DNA of 64,000 bases from Faecalispora anaeroviscerum (lineage in GTDB: Bacteria; Bacillota; Clostridia; Oscillospirales; Acutalibacteraceae), in the NCBI RefSeq assembly GCF_947568225.1, contig NZ_CANOOQ010000001.1, forward strand, positions 930,001 through 994,000, in the 5' to 3' direction. A program made the position numbers and the translations under genes. The notes beneath the pieces are model-generated. The model was not told the DNA's origin. It did no database searches and worked only from the letters and a program-made list of their open reading frames with translations. Below, piece after piece: positions 6,972 through 15,896 of this stretch (position 1 is the stretch's first letter; the number at the start of each line of letters is the position of its first letter).

Positions 6972-8027
6972 CTATAAAATCTGTTCCAGCGCGGTAAGCA
7001 GATCCAAATTTTCCGCAGAAGAACCGGCGGTAATGCGCAGGAAATCACCCATCAGGCGCACTGCGATGCCTTCGGTCAAAAGCTTTTCGTACACGTGCCG
7101 CGCATCTGAAAGACGAAGCAGCACAAAATTGGTGCAGCTTGGGTACAGAAGAAATCTGCCGGGGTTCTTTTCCAGAAGCCTCTGCAGCCCTTGCGACAAA
7201 GCCTTACGGGAATCGATGATTTTCTCAATCGAACGATCCAGCATCTTTGGGTATGAAAGCACCACAGCGCCCGCATTCTGCGTGACGGAATTGACATTAT
7301 ACGGAGATTTGACCGCCTGCATCGCCGCGGTGATCGTCTGGTTGGCCACGGCAAAACCGAGACGGAGTGCCGCAAGGCTGATCGCCTTGGAGCAGGTACG
7401 CAGCACCACCAGATTATCGTACTGCTCTGTTTCCTGAATCAGGGATTGATCCCAGAAATCCATATAGGCTTCATCCAGAATCACCAGGGCGCTCACGGAA
7501 CGAATGATTTTCCGCACCTGCTCACGGGAAAGACCCAGCGAAGTTGGGTTGCAGGGATTGGAAAACAGAATCATCTTTGCTCCGGTCTGATTTGCAACGG
7601 AGATCAGTTCCTCCACATCAATGGTCAAATCGCTTTTTTTCACGACCTCCACGCACTGAGCCTCTACAAGCGAGGAATAAAACCGGTACATGGTAAAATC
7701 GGGAGAAAGCGTGAGTACGGTGTCCCCTTTCATCAGGAAAGCGGTCATCAAAACAGAAATCAGCTCGTCGGAGCCATTGCCCGCCGTTACATTTTCCGGA
7801 CGGATACCATAGTATTGCGCAAATACACGGCACACATCGACGGCCAACGGGTCAGGATAACGGTTGAAGGCCGTATACGCAAACGAGTCCATCATCTTCG
7901 ACATAACATTCGTCGGCAGTGATAAAAAGGATTCATTGGCGTCCAGCCGGATCCGGAAATCGCCCTCCAGCGGCTCATATGGCGTTAAGTCTTTGATTTT
8001 GCTGTTCAGCTGGTACAATGACATCAC
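6972..8027 (-). CDS. hisC: Histidinol-phosphate aminotransferase
   Basis: PLP-dependent transfer of an amino group from glutamate to imidazole acetol phosphate. The 351-residue class II fold I enzyme shows GNGSDELI in the phosphate-binding region, FSNPCNPTSLG, the VILDEAYMDF aspartate segment that holds the PLP ring, and the Schiff-base lysine in RTCSKAISLAALRLG near residue 215. Start overlaps the hisD stop by four bases (ATGA). Confidence 0.95.
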   Translation of the reverse strand: MMSLYQLNSKIKDLTPYEPLEGDFRIRLDANESFLSLPTNVMSKMMDSFAYTAFNRYPDPLAVDVCRVFAQYYGIRPENVTAGNGSDELISVLMTAFLMKGDTVLTLSPDFTMYRFYSSLVEAQCVEVVKKSDLTIDVEELISVANQTGAKMILFSNPCNPTSLGLSREQVRKIIRSVSALVILDEAYMDFWDQSLIQETEQYDNLVVLRTCSKAISLAALRLGFAVANQTITAAMQAVKSPYNVNSVTQNAGAVVLSYPKMLDRSIEKIIDSRKALSQGLQRLLEKNPGRFLLYPSCTNFVLLRLSDARHVYEKLLTEGIAVRLMGDFLRITAGSSAENLDLLTALEQIL

Positions 8028-9307
8028 ATCCTCACTTTGATGGAATTGGCGTGAGCCGTCAGACCTTCCGCTTTCGCCAGAGTCATTACGTCTGGCCCGG
8101 CGGCCTCAAGCGCCTGCTTGGTATAATAAATAAAGCTGGATTTTTTCAAGAAGCTGTCCACGGAAAGCGGCGAGAAGAACCGAGCCGTTCCCCCGGTGGG
8201 AAGAACATGGTTCGCGCCCGCATAATAATCGCCCAGCGGCTCGGGGGAGTAATTCCCCAAAAAGACGGAGCCGGCATTGTCGAGGCAGCCAAGGTATTCG
8301 ATGGGGTTTTCACAGCAGACCTCCAGGTGCTCCGGAGCAAGGCTGTTCGCAAAAGCAACGGCCTCTTTCATGGTATCGCAAACAAGGAGAGCTCCGTAAT
8401 TCTGGAGCGACTGCTCCATGATTTCGCGGCGCTCCAGCTGAGCGGTTTGGCGTTCCAGCTCTTTGGCAACCTCCTGTGCAAGGCTGAGGCTCGGCGTGAG
8501 CAGAATCGCAGAAGCCAGCACATCGTGCTCCGCCTGCGAGAGCAGGTCTGCGGCAAGGTACACCGGATTCGCCGTTTCATCCGCCAGAACGAGGATCTCG
8601 CTAGGCCCCGCAATCATGTCGATGTCCACAACGCCGTACAGCTGCTTTTTCGCCGTGGCAACATAAATATTGCCCGGGCCAACAATCTTGTCCACCCGCG
8701 GGACGGTCTCGGTACCGTAGGCAAGCGCCGCCGCAGCCTGCGCCCCGCCCATCAGGAAGATACGATCCACCCCGGCGATCAGCGCAGCCGCCAGAATATT
8801 CGGGTTCGGCCTGCCATCCTTTTGGGGCGGCGTCGCCATCACAATTTCACCCACCTGCGCAATTTTCGCAGGGATTGCGTTCATCAGCACGGAAGAAGGA
8901 TATGCCGCCGTACCGCCGGGAACATAGATGCCGACTCTGTGCAGCCCGCGCACCCGCTGGCCCATCAGAACACCGTCCTCACGGGTCGTCAGCCAGCTTT
9001 GCTGCGCCTGACGCTGGTGAAAATCGCGGATATTCTGCGCGGCACGTTCCAGTGCGGCGATAAATTCGGGGGCGCAGTCTTTGGAAAGCTCTGCCATCTC
9101 CTCGCGCCCCAGCTCGCGCTTTGCAGGCAGCGAACCGTCGAACCGCAGGGTGTATTCATCCACAGCCGCGTCGCCGCGGGTTTTAACCTGTTCCAGAATC
9201 TCCGCAACGCGAGCATCAACCAGTTGATCCTTTTCCTCTCCACGACGGCGGATTTGTTCCACGGTGCGGCGGCCTTCATTACCGCTTAACTGAATCGGTT
9301 TGAGCAT
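8024..9307 (-). CDS. hisD: Histidinol dehydrogenase
   Basis: Zinc-dependent, NAD-linked four-electron oxidation of histidinol to histidine, the last two steps. The 427-residue protein contains GIYVPGGTAAYPSSVLMNAIPA, the GPSEILVLADETANP signature, the histidine pair in LLSQAEHD, and LAPEHLEV near the C terminus. GGAGG precedes the ATG. It overlaps hisG by 22 bases and hisC by four, so the three are tightly coupled. Confidence 0.96.
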   Translation of the reverse strand: MLKPIQLSGNEGRRTVEQIRRRGEEKDQLVDARVAEILEQVKTRGDAAVDEYTLRFDGSLPAKRELGREEMAELSKDCAPEFIAALERAAQNIRDFHQRQAQQSWLTTREDGVLMGQRVRGLHRVGIYVPGGTAAYPSSVLMNAIPAKIAQVGEIVMATPPQKDGRPNPNILAAALIAGVDRIFLMGGAQAAAALAYGTETVPRVDKIVGPGNIYVATAKKQLYGVVDIDMIAGPSEILVLADETANPVYLAADLLSQAEHDVLASAILLTPSLSLAQEVAKELERQTAQLERREIMEQSLQNYGALLVCDTMKEAVAFANSLAPEHLEVCCENPIEYLGCLDNAGSVFLGNYSPEPLGDYYAGANHVLPTGGTARFFSPLSVDSFLKKSSFIYYTKQALEAAGPDVMTLAKAEGLTAHANSIKVRM

Positions 9308-9951
9308 ACCTTTTCCTCCTTCTTTTGGATGGCCTGATTCATACGGTCGACCAGCGCCTCGATCTCATCCTTTCTCAGCTTCATCACCGCTGAATTGACA
9401 ATCAGTCGGGCAGAAATCGGGCAGATAATCTCGAGAATCTCAAGTCCGTTTTCCTTGAGGGTGTTTCCGGTTTCCACCAGGTCTACAATGGCCTCGGCCA
9501 GGCCGAGCAGTGGGGCCAGCTCCACCGAGCCTTCAATTTTGATGATACGCACATCCATGTCCCGGTTTTCAAAGAAGGTGCGGGCCACCTTCGGGTATTT
9601 TGTCGCCACGGTTTTGACCGAGTATCCTTCAAAAATATCGGAACCCCGGGGGCCGGCTACCGCGAACCGGCATTTTCCGAAGCCGAGATCAAGCACCTCG
9701 AAAAAACCACCGTTGCTTTCCATAATCGTATCTTTGCCTACAACACCCAAATCACACACCCCGTGTTGAACATAGGTAATTACATCGGCCGCCTTGGCCA
9801 GAACCACCTCGATTTCGCCGTCTCCCACGGGTAAAATCAGTTTTCTGCCTTTATTGTGCACTTGAGAGCAATCGTAACCCATTTTTTCCAGCAGAGCCAC
9901 CGTTTTTTCTTCCAGGCGACCCTTTGTCAGCGCTATTCTTAACGGAGTCAT
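9286..9951 (-). CDS. hisG: ATP phosphoribosyltransferase catalytic subunit, short form
   Basis: Joins ATP and PRPP in the first committed step of histidine synthesis. At 221 residues it is the short HisG-S form that lacks the C-terminal ACT-like regulatory domain and needs HisZ. IALTKGRLEEKTVALLEK opens the protein and the PRPP-binding motif lies in VDLVETGNTLKENGL near residue 163. Its start overlaps the hisZ stop by four bases, matching the physical partnership of the two subunits. Confidence 0.95.
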   Translation of the reverse strand: MTPLRIALTKGRLEEKTVALLEKMGYDCSQVHNKGRKLILPVGDGEIEVVLAKAADVITYVQHGVCDLGVVGKDTIMESNGGFFEVLDLGFGKCRFAVAGPRGSDIFEGYSVKTVATKYPKVARTFFENRDMDVRIIKIEGSVELAPLLGLAEAIVDLVETGNTLKENGLEILEIICPISARLIVNSAVMKLRKDEIEALVDRMNQAIQKKEEKVCSNRFS

Positions 9952-11159
9952 CCATTTTCCTCCTTTGTGAGCATAATCGAAACCGTGGTGTCGGAAACAA
10001 AATCCACCTGGGGAATCCCCATGGCCACCGCGTAATGAATGGCCTGCTCACGGTCCTCAAATACTGAAAACTCGCAGGTAATTCCGCGCTCTGTAAGGCG
10101 CGCCGCATAATCCAGCGCCTTGATTTCAAAGCCGTCTTCTCCATGCACCAGAATCTGTGCGGGAATAATAGCGGTTTCTTCGCCCTCGGCGGCCACAACA
10201 TCCGCAAGAACATCCACATTTGCGGCAAATCCGATGGCCGGCATCGGCGTTCCATACAGCTCTAACAGATTGTCATAGCGCCCGCCAAGCAGAAGTGCCT
10301 CGCCTGCCTGGGGAACATAGGCGCTGAACACGATACCGGTGTAGTAATCGTTTCTCTGCACCAGCCCCAGGTCGACCATGATACGGTCAGAAAGCCGCAG
10401 CTCTGAAAGCATGCCATACAGCTTCTTCAAATACCGAATCGGCTCCTTGGCACTGTCCGGAAGAGGAAGATTCTCCGCCTGCTCCAAGATTTCATCTCTG
10501 CCGAACAACCGAGGCAGCTGCCGCAAAGCGGCGACCTCGCAGGAATCCGGCAGCGAATCCAAAATCTCGTCAAGCGCGGGGTAATTCTTGGTTTCAATAA
10601 ACCCGCGAATGTCCTCCAGAACATCCTCCGAAACCGTCATTCCATCCACAATGGCCCGAAAAAAGCCGGCGTGCCCAAGCTCAATCCGGAAATCCGGCAC
10701 ACAGGCGGAAAGCGCCTCGATTGCCGTTACAAGAATTTCCAAATCGGCCCGGTGCCCGCCGGCCCCCAACATTTCTACCCCGGACTGCATGATCTCATCC
10801 GCATGTCCGCTAAGCCCCGGATGATTCCGGTAAACTTGTTGGGTATAAAATAAACGCAGGGGCTTTTCCTGCCCCTGCAACCGGGTTGCCGTAAGCCGCG
10901 CAATCGGCAAAGTAGAGTCTGGCCTTAGCACCAGAAGCCTCCCTCTGCGGTCTGTCAGCTTATACATGGTTTCCGACGGTATTCCGGAGCGCTCCGGGTC
11001 AAACACATCATAAAACTCCAAGCCAGGTGTAACAACCTGACGGAATCCTCTTTTACGGTACACCTCTTCCAGACGGTGCTCCACGTGATGATGGACCAGG
11101 CATTCCTCAAACAGATAGTCACGAATGCCCTCGGGAGTGATTTTATGGTATTTTTTCAT
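9948..11159 (-). CDS. hisZ: ATP phosphoribosyltransferase regulatory subunit
   Basis: A histidyl-tRNA synthetase paralogue that binds HisG-S and mediates histidine feedback inhibition; it does not charge tRNA. The 403-residue product has class II synthetase motifs 1 and 2 (GFRQVVTPGLEFYDVFDPE and VLRPDSTLPIARL) and VQRNDYYTGIVFSAYVP. The anticodon-binding-like C-terminal part is present. ATG at 11159 is chosen over an upstream in-frame start since AAAGGCGGT lies nine bases away and the upstream start is at the predicted transcription start. First gene of the his operon. Confidence 0.94.
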   Translation of the reverse strand: MKKYHKITPEGIRDYLFEECLVHHHVEHRLEEVYRKRGFRQVVTPGLEFYDVFDPERSGIPSETMYKLTDRRGRLLVLRPDSTLPIARLTATRLQGQEKPLRLFYTQQVYRNHPGLSGHADEIMQSGVEMLGAGGHRADLEILVTAIEALSACVPDFRIELGHAGFFRAIVDGMTVSEDVLEDIRGFIETKNYPALDEILDSLPDSCEVAALRQLPRLFGRDEILEQAENLPLPDSAKEPIRYLKKLYGMLSELRLSDRIMVDLGLVQRNDYYTGIVFSAYVPQAGEALLLGGRYDNLLELYGTPMPAIGFAANVDVLADVVAAEGEETAIIPAQILVHGEDGFEIKALDYAARLTERGITCEFSVFEDREQAIHYAVAMGIPQVDFVSDTTVSIMLTKEENG

Positions 11160-11192
11160 AAGATTGCACCGCCTTTGCTTTAACATGCTAAT

Positions 11193-11221
11193 ATGATAGC
11201 ATAAGAAACTAGTGGTATCAA
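11193..11221 (-). promoter_or_regulatory. Sigma-A promoter of the his operon
   Basis: TTGATA (11216-11221) and TATCAT (11193-11198) on the minus strand with a 17-base spacer. The implied leader is only about 27 bases, leaving no room for a T-box, so control by leader attenuation is not supported; a repressor site would have to overlap the promoter. Confidence 0.75.
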
Positions 11222-11385
11222 GGTTTATTTTGCATTTTTATGCCTTCATGATGCTGAAATTGTCCCCTGTTTTCATGGATGAGTATAGGAAAAACGTAGA
11301 AATTACAGGTCTACTATGATATAAACCCGCTGTTTCTTCATAAAAAGAATATTCATAAAATGAGCAATCGGCGTTCCTTTGAATC

Positions 11386-11411
11386 AAAAAATACCGGCAA
11401 AGCCTGCCGGT
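11386..11411 (-). terminator. Second intrinsic terminator after polC
   Basis: On the minus strand ACCGGCA-ggctt-TGCCGGT followed by ATTTTTTG. It backs up the larger hairpin just upstream. Confidence 0.82.
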
Positions 11412-11459
11412 TAAAAAAGCAAGCAGTTCTTCCCCGCCCTTGGCTGGGGAAGAACTGCC
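11412..11459 (-). terminator. First intrinsic terminator after polC
   Basis: A 15-bp stem, GGCAGTTCTTCCCC facing GGGGAAGAACTGC, then TTGCTTTTTT on the minus strand. It ends the long pyrH-to-polC unit. The stem resembles several other GTTCTTCCCCGCC-type hairpins in the window. Confidence 0.85.
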
Positions 11460-11505
11460 ATTGTATAGAAAGCTGCTTTTAAAGTTAATAGACTATAAAT
11501 GCAAA

Positions 11506-14500
11506 TCAAAACAAGCTCATCTGGCTGCTTGCAGGTAAGCCGTTCAGCGCGTTCGCCGTCTGCAGCGCTTCGATCACCGATTTGGAAACCTTAGCGCGGG
11601 TCTGCAGATCATCGATGGAAATGTACGGCCCACCGGTTTCACGCGCCGCAGCCAAGCTGTTAGCGGCCGCCTCGCCCACACCGGAAAGCGACGCAAACGG
11701 CAGACGGATCTTGCCTTCCTCCACTAGATACTTTCTCGCGTCGGAACGGTACAAATCGATCGGCAAAACCTGAATATTGCGAGCCAGCATCTCGTTGACG
11801 ATTTGGAAGGTGGCAAAGGCATCCTCTTCCTTTTTGCTGGCCTCCTTGCCCTTCATCGTAATTTCATTCATTTTGCGGCGCACGGCCTCTCGCCCCTGCA
11901 ACACCACAGCACCGTCAAAGTCTTCGCCGCGCACAGTGAAATAGGCGGCATAATACTCTACGGGGTGATGCACCTTATACCAGCCGAGGCGCAGAGTTGA
12001 AATCATGTAAGCCGCCGCATGGGCTTTCGGGAACATGTACTTAATCTTCATACAGGAATCAATATACCACTGCGGTACATTGTGATCCTTCATCGCCTGA
12101 ATATGCTCGGGCGTCAGCAGTTGGGATGCTTTACCCTTTCGGGTAATCTCCATGATCTTAAACGCCATTTTGGGCTCGAGGCCCTTGAGCAGCAAATACG
12201 TCATGATGCTGTCTCGCGTACCGATTACTTCTGAAATCGTGCAGGTTTTATTCTTGATCAAATCCTGCGCGTTGCCGAGCCAAACATCGGTACCATGAGA
12301 CAAACCGGAAACCTGGAGCAGGTCGGAGAAGGTTTTGGGCTGTGCGTCCATCAGCATCTGTCGGACAAAGCTGGTACCTACCTCCGGTAAAGAAAAGGTT
12401 CCCGTGGGGGAATCAATGTCCTCCGGCGTGACGCCGAGCGCCTCTGTGGAATGAAACAGCGACATCACCTGCGGGTCGCTCATCGAAACCTTCATGACCG
12501 GGATTCCGGTGTAATCCTCAAGATAGCGGTAGATGGTCGGAACATCATGCCCGAGCTCGTCGAGCTTACAGATCGTATCATGGATGGCGTGGAAGTCGAA
12601 GTGTGTGGTGATGTTGTCGGAGTTCTGATCGTTGGCCGGGTGCTGCACCGGGCAGAAATCGTAAATGTCCATCCCGCGCGGTACAACGACCATGCCGCCC
12701 GGGTGCTGGCCGGTGGTACGCTTGACGCCGGTGCAGCCGGTAGCCAGGCGCAGCTCTTCGGCGCGGTGCAGAACTGTCCCCTGCTCCTCGGCGTATTTGC
12801 GGACAAAACCGATAGCCGTTTTATCCGCCACAGTTGCGATGGTGCCTGCCTTAAAGACGTTGTCCTTGCCGAACAGCGTTTCCGTGTAGCGATGGGCGTC
12901 ACTCTGGTACTCGCCGGAGAAATTCAGGTCGATATCAGGCGTTTTGTCGCCGTCAAAGCCCAGAAAGGTTTCGAACGGGATGGTATGGCCATCACGGTCG
13001 TATTCGGTGCCGCAAACGGGACACTGCTTGGGCGGCAGGTCAAAGCCTGAACCATAGCTGCCGTCTGTAATGAATTCACTGTTTTTGCAGTGCGGGCAGA
13101 TATAGTGCGGCGCCAGCGGGTTTACCTCAGAAATACCGGAGATATTCGCCACAAACGATGAACCAACCGAACCACGGGAGCCAACCAGATAACCGTGTGC
13201 CTCGGAATCGGCCACAAGCTTTTGGGCCGTCATATACAGCACGGAGAAACCGTGCTTATTGATGGAATCCAGCTCGCGCTTCAGGCGGCTGTGAACGATC
13301 TCGGGGAGAGGGTCACCATATATCTCTTTGGCTCGCTCCCATGAAATGCGGTTTAGCTCTTCCTCCGCTCCGTCGATAAACGGCGGGAACACCCCGGGTG
13401 GAATCGGAGAAAGCTCTTCGACCATATCCGCGATTTTATTCGTGTTGGTCACAACCACTTCATACGCCTTTTCCTTGCCGAGGTATGCAAACTCCTCCAA
13501 CATTTCGGGCGTAGTGCGCAGGTACAACGGCGCCTGCGCGTCCGCGTCGGCAAACCCCTGCCCCGCCATCAAGATTTTTCGGTAATCCCCGTCCTTCGGG
13601 TCTAGAAAATGAACGTCACAGGTAGCGACGACAGGCTTGTTCAGTTCTTCGCCCAAACGGATGATTGTGCGGTTATACTCCCGCAGTGTTTCTTCGTTTG
13701 GCACCTGACCATTGCGCACCATGAACAGATTGTTGTCAATCGGCTGAATCTCGAGATAATCGTAGAAATCCGCGATTTCCTTCAGCGTAGACCACGGCTG
13801 GCCGCCGGCGACCGCGCGGTAAAGCTCTCCCGCTTCACAAGCGCTGCCGAGCAGCAAGCCCTCGCGGTATTTTACCAGAACGCTCTTGGGGATACGCGGC
13901 TTCTGGTAAAAATAATTCAGATGAGAAAAGGAAATCAGCTTATACAGATTCTTGAGACCCGTCTGGTTCTTCACCAGAATGATCTGATGTACCGGGCGAA
14001 TCTTCTTTGGGTTCCCCCCGGCCAGGCATGTATTGATGTCTTTCACGCGCGTAGCACCGGTGTCTTCTTTCAGACGGATCAGCAGATTCTGAAAAATTTT
14101 TGCCAGCACCGCCGCATCGTCGCACGCGCGGTGATGATTGAACGGGTCCAGTTTCAGATATTTGGCCACCGTATCGAGCTTATAGTTTTTGATGTCCTTG
14201 AGCATCGAGCGGCACATTGGCAGGGTATCGATGTACGGGTAAGGAAAATCCATTCCGTGGCGCTCGGCGGCGGCGTGCATAAACGAGGTATCGAACGCGG
14301 CGTTATGTGCCAGCAGCACCGGGCTTTCCCCGCAGAACTCATAAAACTGCCGCAAAGCTTCCTCTTCAGACACAGCGTCCTTTACCATTTCATCTGTAAT
14401 GCCGGTCAGCTCGGTAATTTTAGCCGGGATGTGCATTCCGGGATTGACGAAAAGATCGAAGCTGTCGGCAATCTCTCCGTTTTTGATCCGCACCGCGCCA

Positions 14501-15861
14501 ATTTCTGTCATACGGTCATTCTCCGCGCTCAGGCCGGTGGTTTCAATATCGAATGAGATGAACTCATCCTCTAATGTGTTTTCCGTTTCGCCTACCAGCG
14601 CGGGAACCATATCGTTGACAAAATAGGATTCGATGCCATACAGAATCTTAAATTCTCCGCCCTTTTTACGGACGGCTGCGGCGGCGTTCATCGCGTCCGG
14701 GTAGGCCTGTGCCACACCGTGGTCGGTAATGGCGATCGCCTTATGTCCCCATTCGGCGGCACGCTTAATCAGGTCGCCCACAGGCGTGATGCCGTCCATG
14801 CTGGACATGGAGGTATGCAGATGCAGCTCCACACGTTTTTCGGGCGCGTCATCCACAACCTTCAGCTGCTCTACTGTGCTGATGCCGCGCGGGCGAAGCA
14901 CGATTTCGTGGTCGTACTTATCGTAGCTGATTTCACCGCTGACCAGAACCGTACTTCCCCTTTTCAAAGTATCCAGCGCACGACACTGGCTGTTGTCTTC
15001 AATCAGCTTTAAGGTCATGGAACCGGTGTAATCCGTAATATTGATAGAATAGATTTTTTTTGATTTATCGCGGGTCTGGCGCTCGTCCATACTGAAAATC
15101 TCGCCCCAGATGGTCACCGTGCCGGATTCCGGCCCGACCCGGCCGATCGGAACGGGTTTCGTACTGCGTCCCATACGGCCGTACAGCAGCTTCGCCGTAT
15201 CCGGCAGAATCGACGGTAAAAGCGTATCGCCGCCACGCACATTAACAGTATGCGGTTTCTTTTTGGCTTTACCTCCGCCCTCGTTCATCATGGACTCGTA
15301 ATGTGTCATTTCCTCAGCGGTCGCCTGACGGCGCTCTGTTTCCTGCTCCTGCCTGACCCGTTCGATGAAACGGGCGTCGTCCGCCTGAACGGCAACCGTA
15401 CCATCAAAATCCACCTTGAGCGTCAGGCCGAACTCCTCCTGAATCAGGCGGGAGGCCGCTTTGTCAAACCCGCGCGAAAGCAGCATGTCACGTCCGCCGT
15501 GCGAGAGTGTGATGGTAAGGGTACCCTGCTCCAAACGCGCAGAGGCACCCTTCAGGCTACCGTTCAGGCTGGCATCCCTGCGCCGCAGCTCCTGTGCCAG
15601 CTCCGGAAAATACTCCGTTTGGAACAATTCTTTTGCGTAACGGGGCAGTACCGTCACTCTGCGAACATTCAGCGCTTCCGTCAGCTGTTGTTCCAGCGCA
15701 AAAAGAACACGGCGCTCCACCAAAGCCGGAAACGCCGCCTCGATCGCCAGCTCCCGGTTCTGCTCGTCGATCCGCAGGGAAAGCACAGTTCCCTCCGGCA
15801 CAGGCCCGGACAAACCGGGGATATTGAGGTATGTACCAAACACTTCAGCAAAGGTTTTCAT
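11506..15861 (-). CDS. polC: DNA polymerase III alpha subunit, PolC type
   Basis: Replicative DNA polymerase of low-GC Gram-positives. The 1451-residue protein has the PolC order: N-terminal domain, OB fold (TIWGEIFSMDERQTRDKSKK, about residue 250), PHP domain (LHLHTSMSSMDG, about 340), inserted DEDD 3'-5' exonuclease (FISFDIETTGLSAEN, about 440), then the polymerase core. The PolC zinc knuckle is CPHCKNSEF and CPVCGTEYD, and TPDIDLNFSGEY carries catalytic aspartates. The C terminus ends in QMSLF, a sliding-clamp binding motif. ATG at 15861 follows AAAGGA at good spacing. Last gene of its operon, with tandem terminators downstream. Confidence 0.97.
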   Translation of the reverse strand: MKTFAEVFGTYLNIPGLSGPVPEGTVLSLRIDEQNRELAIEAAFPALVERRVLFALEQQLTEALNVRRVTVLPRYAKELFQTEYFPELAQELRRRDASLNGSLKGASARLEQGTLTITLSHGGRDMLLSRGFDKAASRLIQEEFGLTLKVDFDGTVAVQADDARFIERVRQEQETERRQATAEEMTHYESMMNEGGGKAKKKPHTVNVRGGDTLLPSILPDTAKLLYGRMGRSTKPVPIGRVGPESGTVTIWGEIFSMDERQTRDKSKKIYSINITDYTGSMTLKLIEDNSQCRALDTLKRGSTVLVSGEISYDKYDHEIVLRPRGISTVEQLKVVDDAPEKRVELHLHTSMSSMDGITPVGDLIKRAAEWGHKAIAITDHGVAQAYPDAMNAAAAVRKKGGEFKILYGIESYFVNDMVPALVGETENTLEDEFISFDIETTGLSAENDRMTEIGAVRIKNGEIADSFDLFVNPGMHIPAKITELTGITDEMVKDAVSEEEALRQFYEFCGESPVLLAHNAAFDTSFMHAAAERHGMDFPYPYIDTLPMCRSMLKDIKNYKLDTVAKYLKLDPFNHHRACDDAAVLAKIFQNLLIRLKEDTGATRVKDINTCLAGGNPKKIRPVHQIILVKNQTGLKNLYKLISFSHLNYFYQKPRIPKSVLVKYREGLLLGSACEAGELYRAVAGGQPWSTLKEIADFYDYLEIQPIDNNLFMVRNGQVPNEETLREYNRTIIRLGEELNKPVVATCDVHFLDPKDGDYRKILMAGQGFADADAQAPLYLRTTPEMLEEFAYLGKEKAYEVVVTNTNKIADMVEELSPIPPGVFPPFIDGAEEELNRISWERAKEIYGDPLPEIVHSRLKRELDSINKHGFSVLYMTAQKLVADSEAHGYLVGSRGSVGSSFVANISGISEVNPLAPHYICPHCKNSEFITDGSYGSGFDLPPKQCPVCGTEYDRDGHTIPFETFLGFDGDKTPDIDLNFSGEYQSDAHRYTETLFGKDNVFKAGTIATVADKTAIGFVRKYAEEQGTVLHRAEELRLATGCTGVKRTTGQHPGGMVVVPRGMDIYDFCPVQHPANDQNSDNITTHFDFHAIHDTICKLDELGHDVPTIYRYLEDYTGIPVMKVSMSDPQVMSLFHSTEALGVTPEDIDSPTGTFSLPEVGTSFVRQMLMDAQPKTFSDLLQVSGLSHGTDVWLGNAQDLIKNKTCTISEVIGTRDSIMTYLLLKGLEPKMAFKIMEITRKGKASQLLTPEHIQAMKDHNVPQWYIDSCMKIKYMFPKAHAAAYMISTLRLGWYKVHHPVEYYAAYFTVRGEDFDGAVVLQGREAVRRKMNEITMKGKEASKKEEDAFATFQIVNEMLARNIQVLPIDLYRSDARKYLVEEGKIRLPFASLSGVGEAAANSLAAARETGGPYISIDDLQTRAKVSKSVIEALQTANALNGLPASSQMSLF

Positions 15862-15896
15862 TCCAACATCCTTTTCCTTGCAAAACAATCGTTTCT

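Noticed and set aside
8018..9289. A 423-codon plus-strand frame opposite hisD
   Set aside because: It is the antisense shadow of a clear hisD; the high GC third position on the minus strand keeps the opposite frame open. No ribosome site and no domain.
11160..11500. T-box or other riboswitch before hisZ
   Set aside because: The promoter is too close to the start codon and I see no T-box sequence such as the AGGGTGG-like element in this stretch.
12451..14556. Long plus-strand frames opposite polC
   Set aside because: Antisense shadows of a complete PolC; no promoter or ribosome site.
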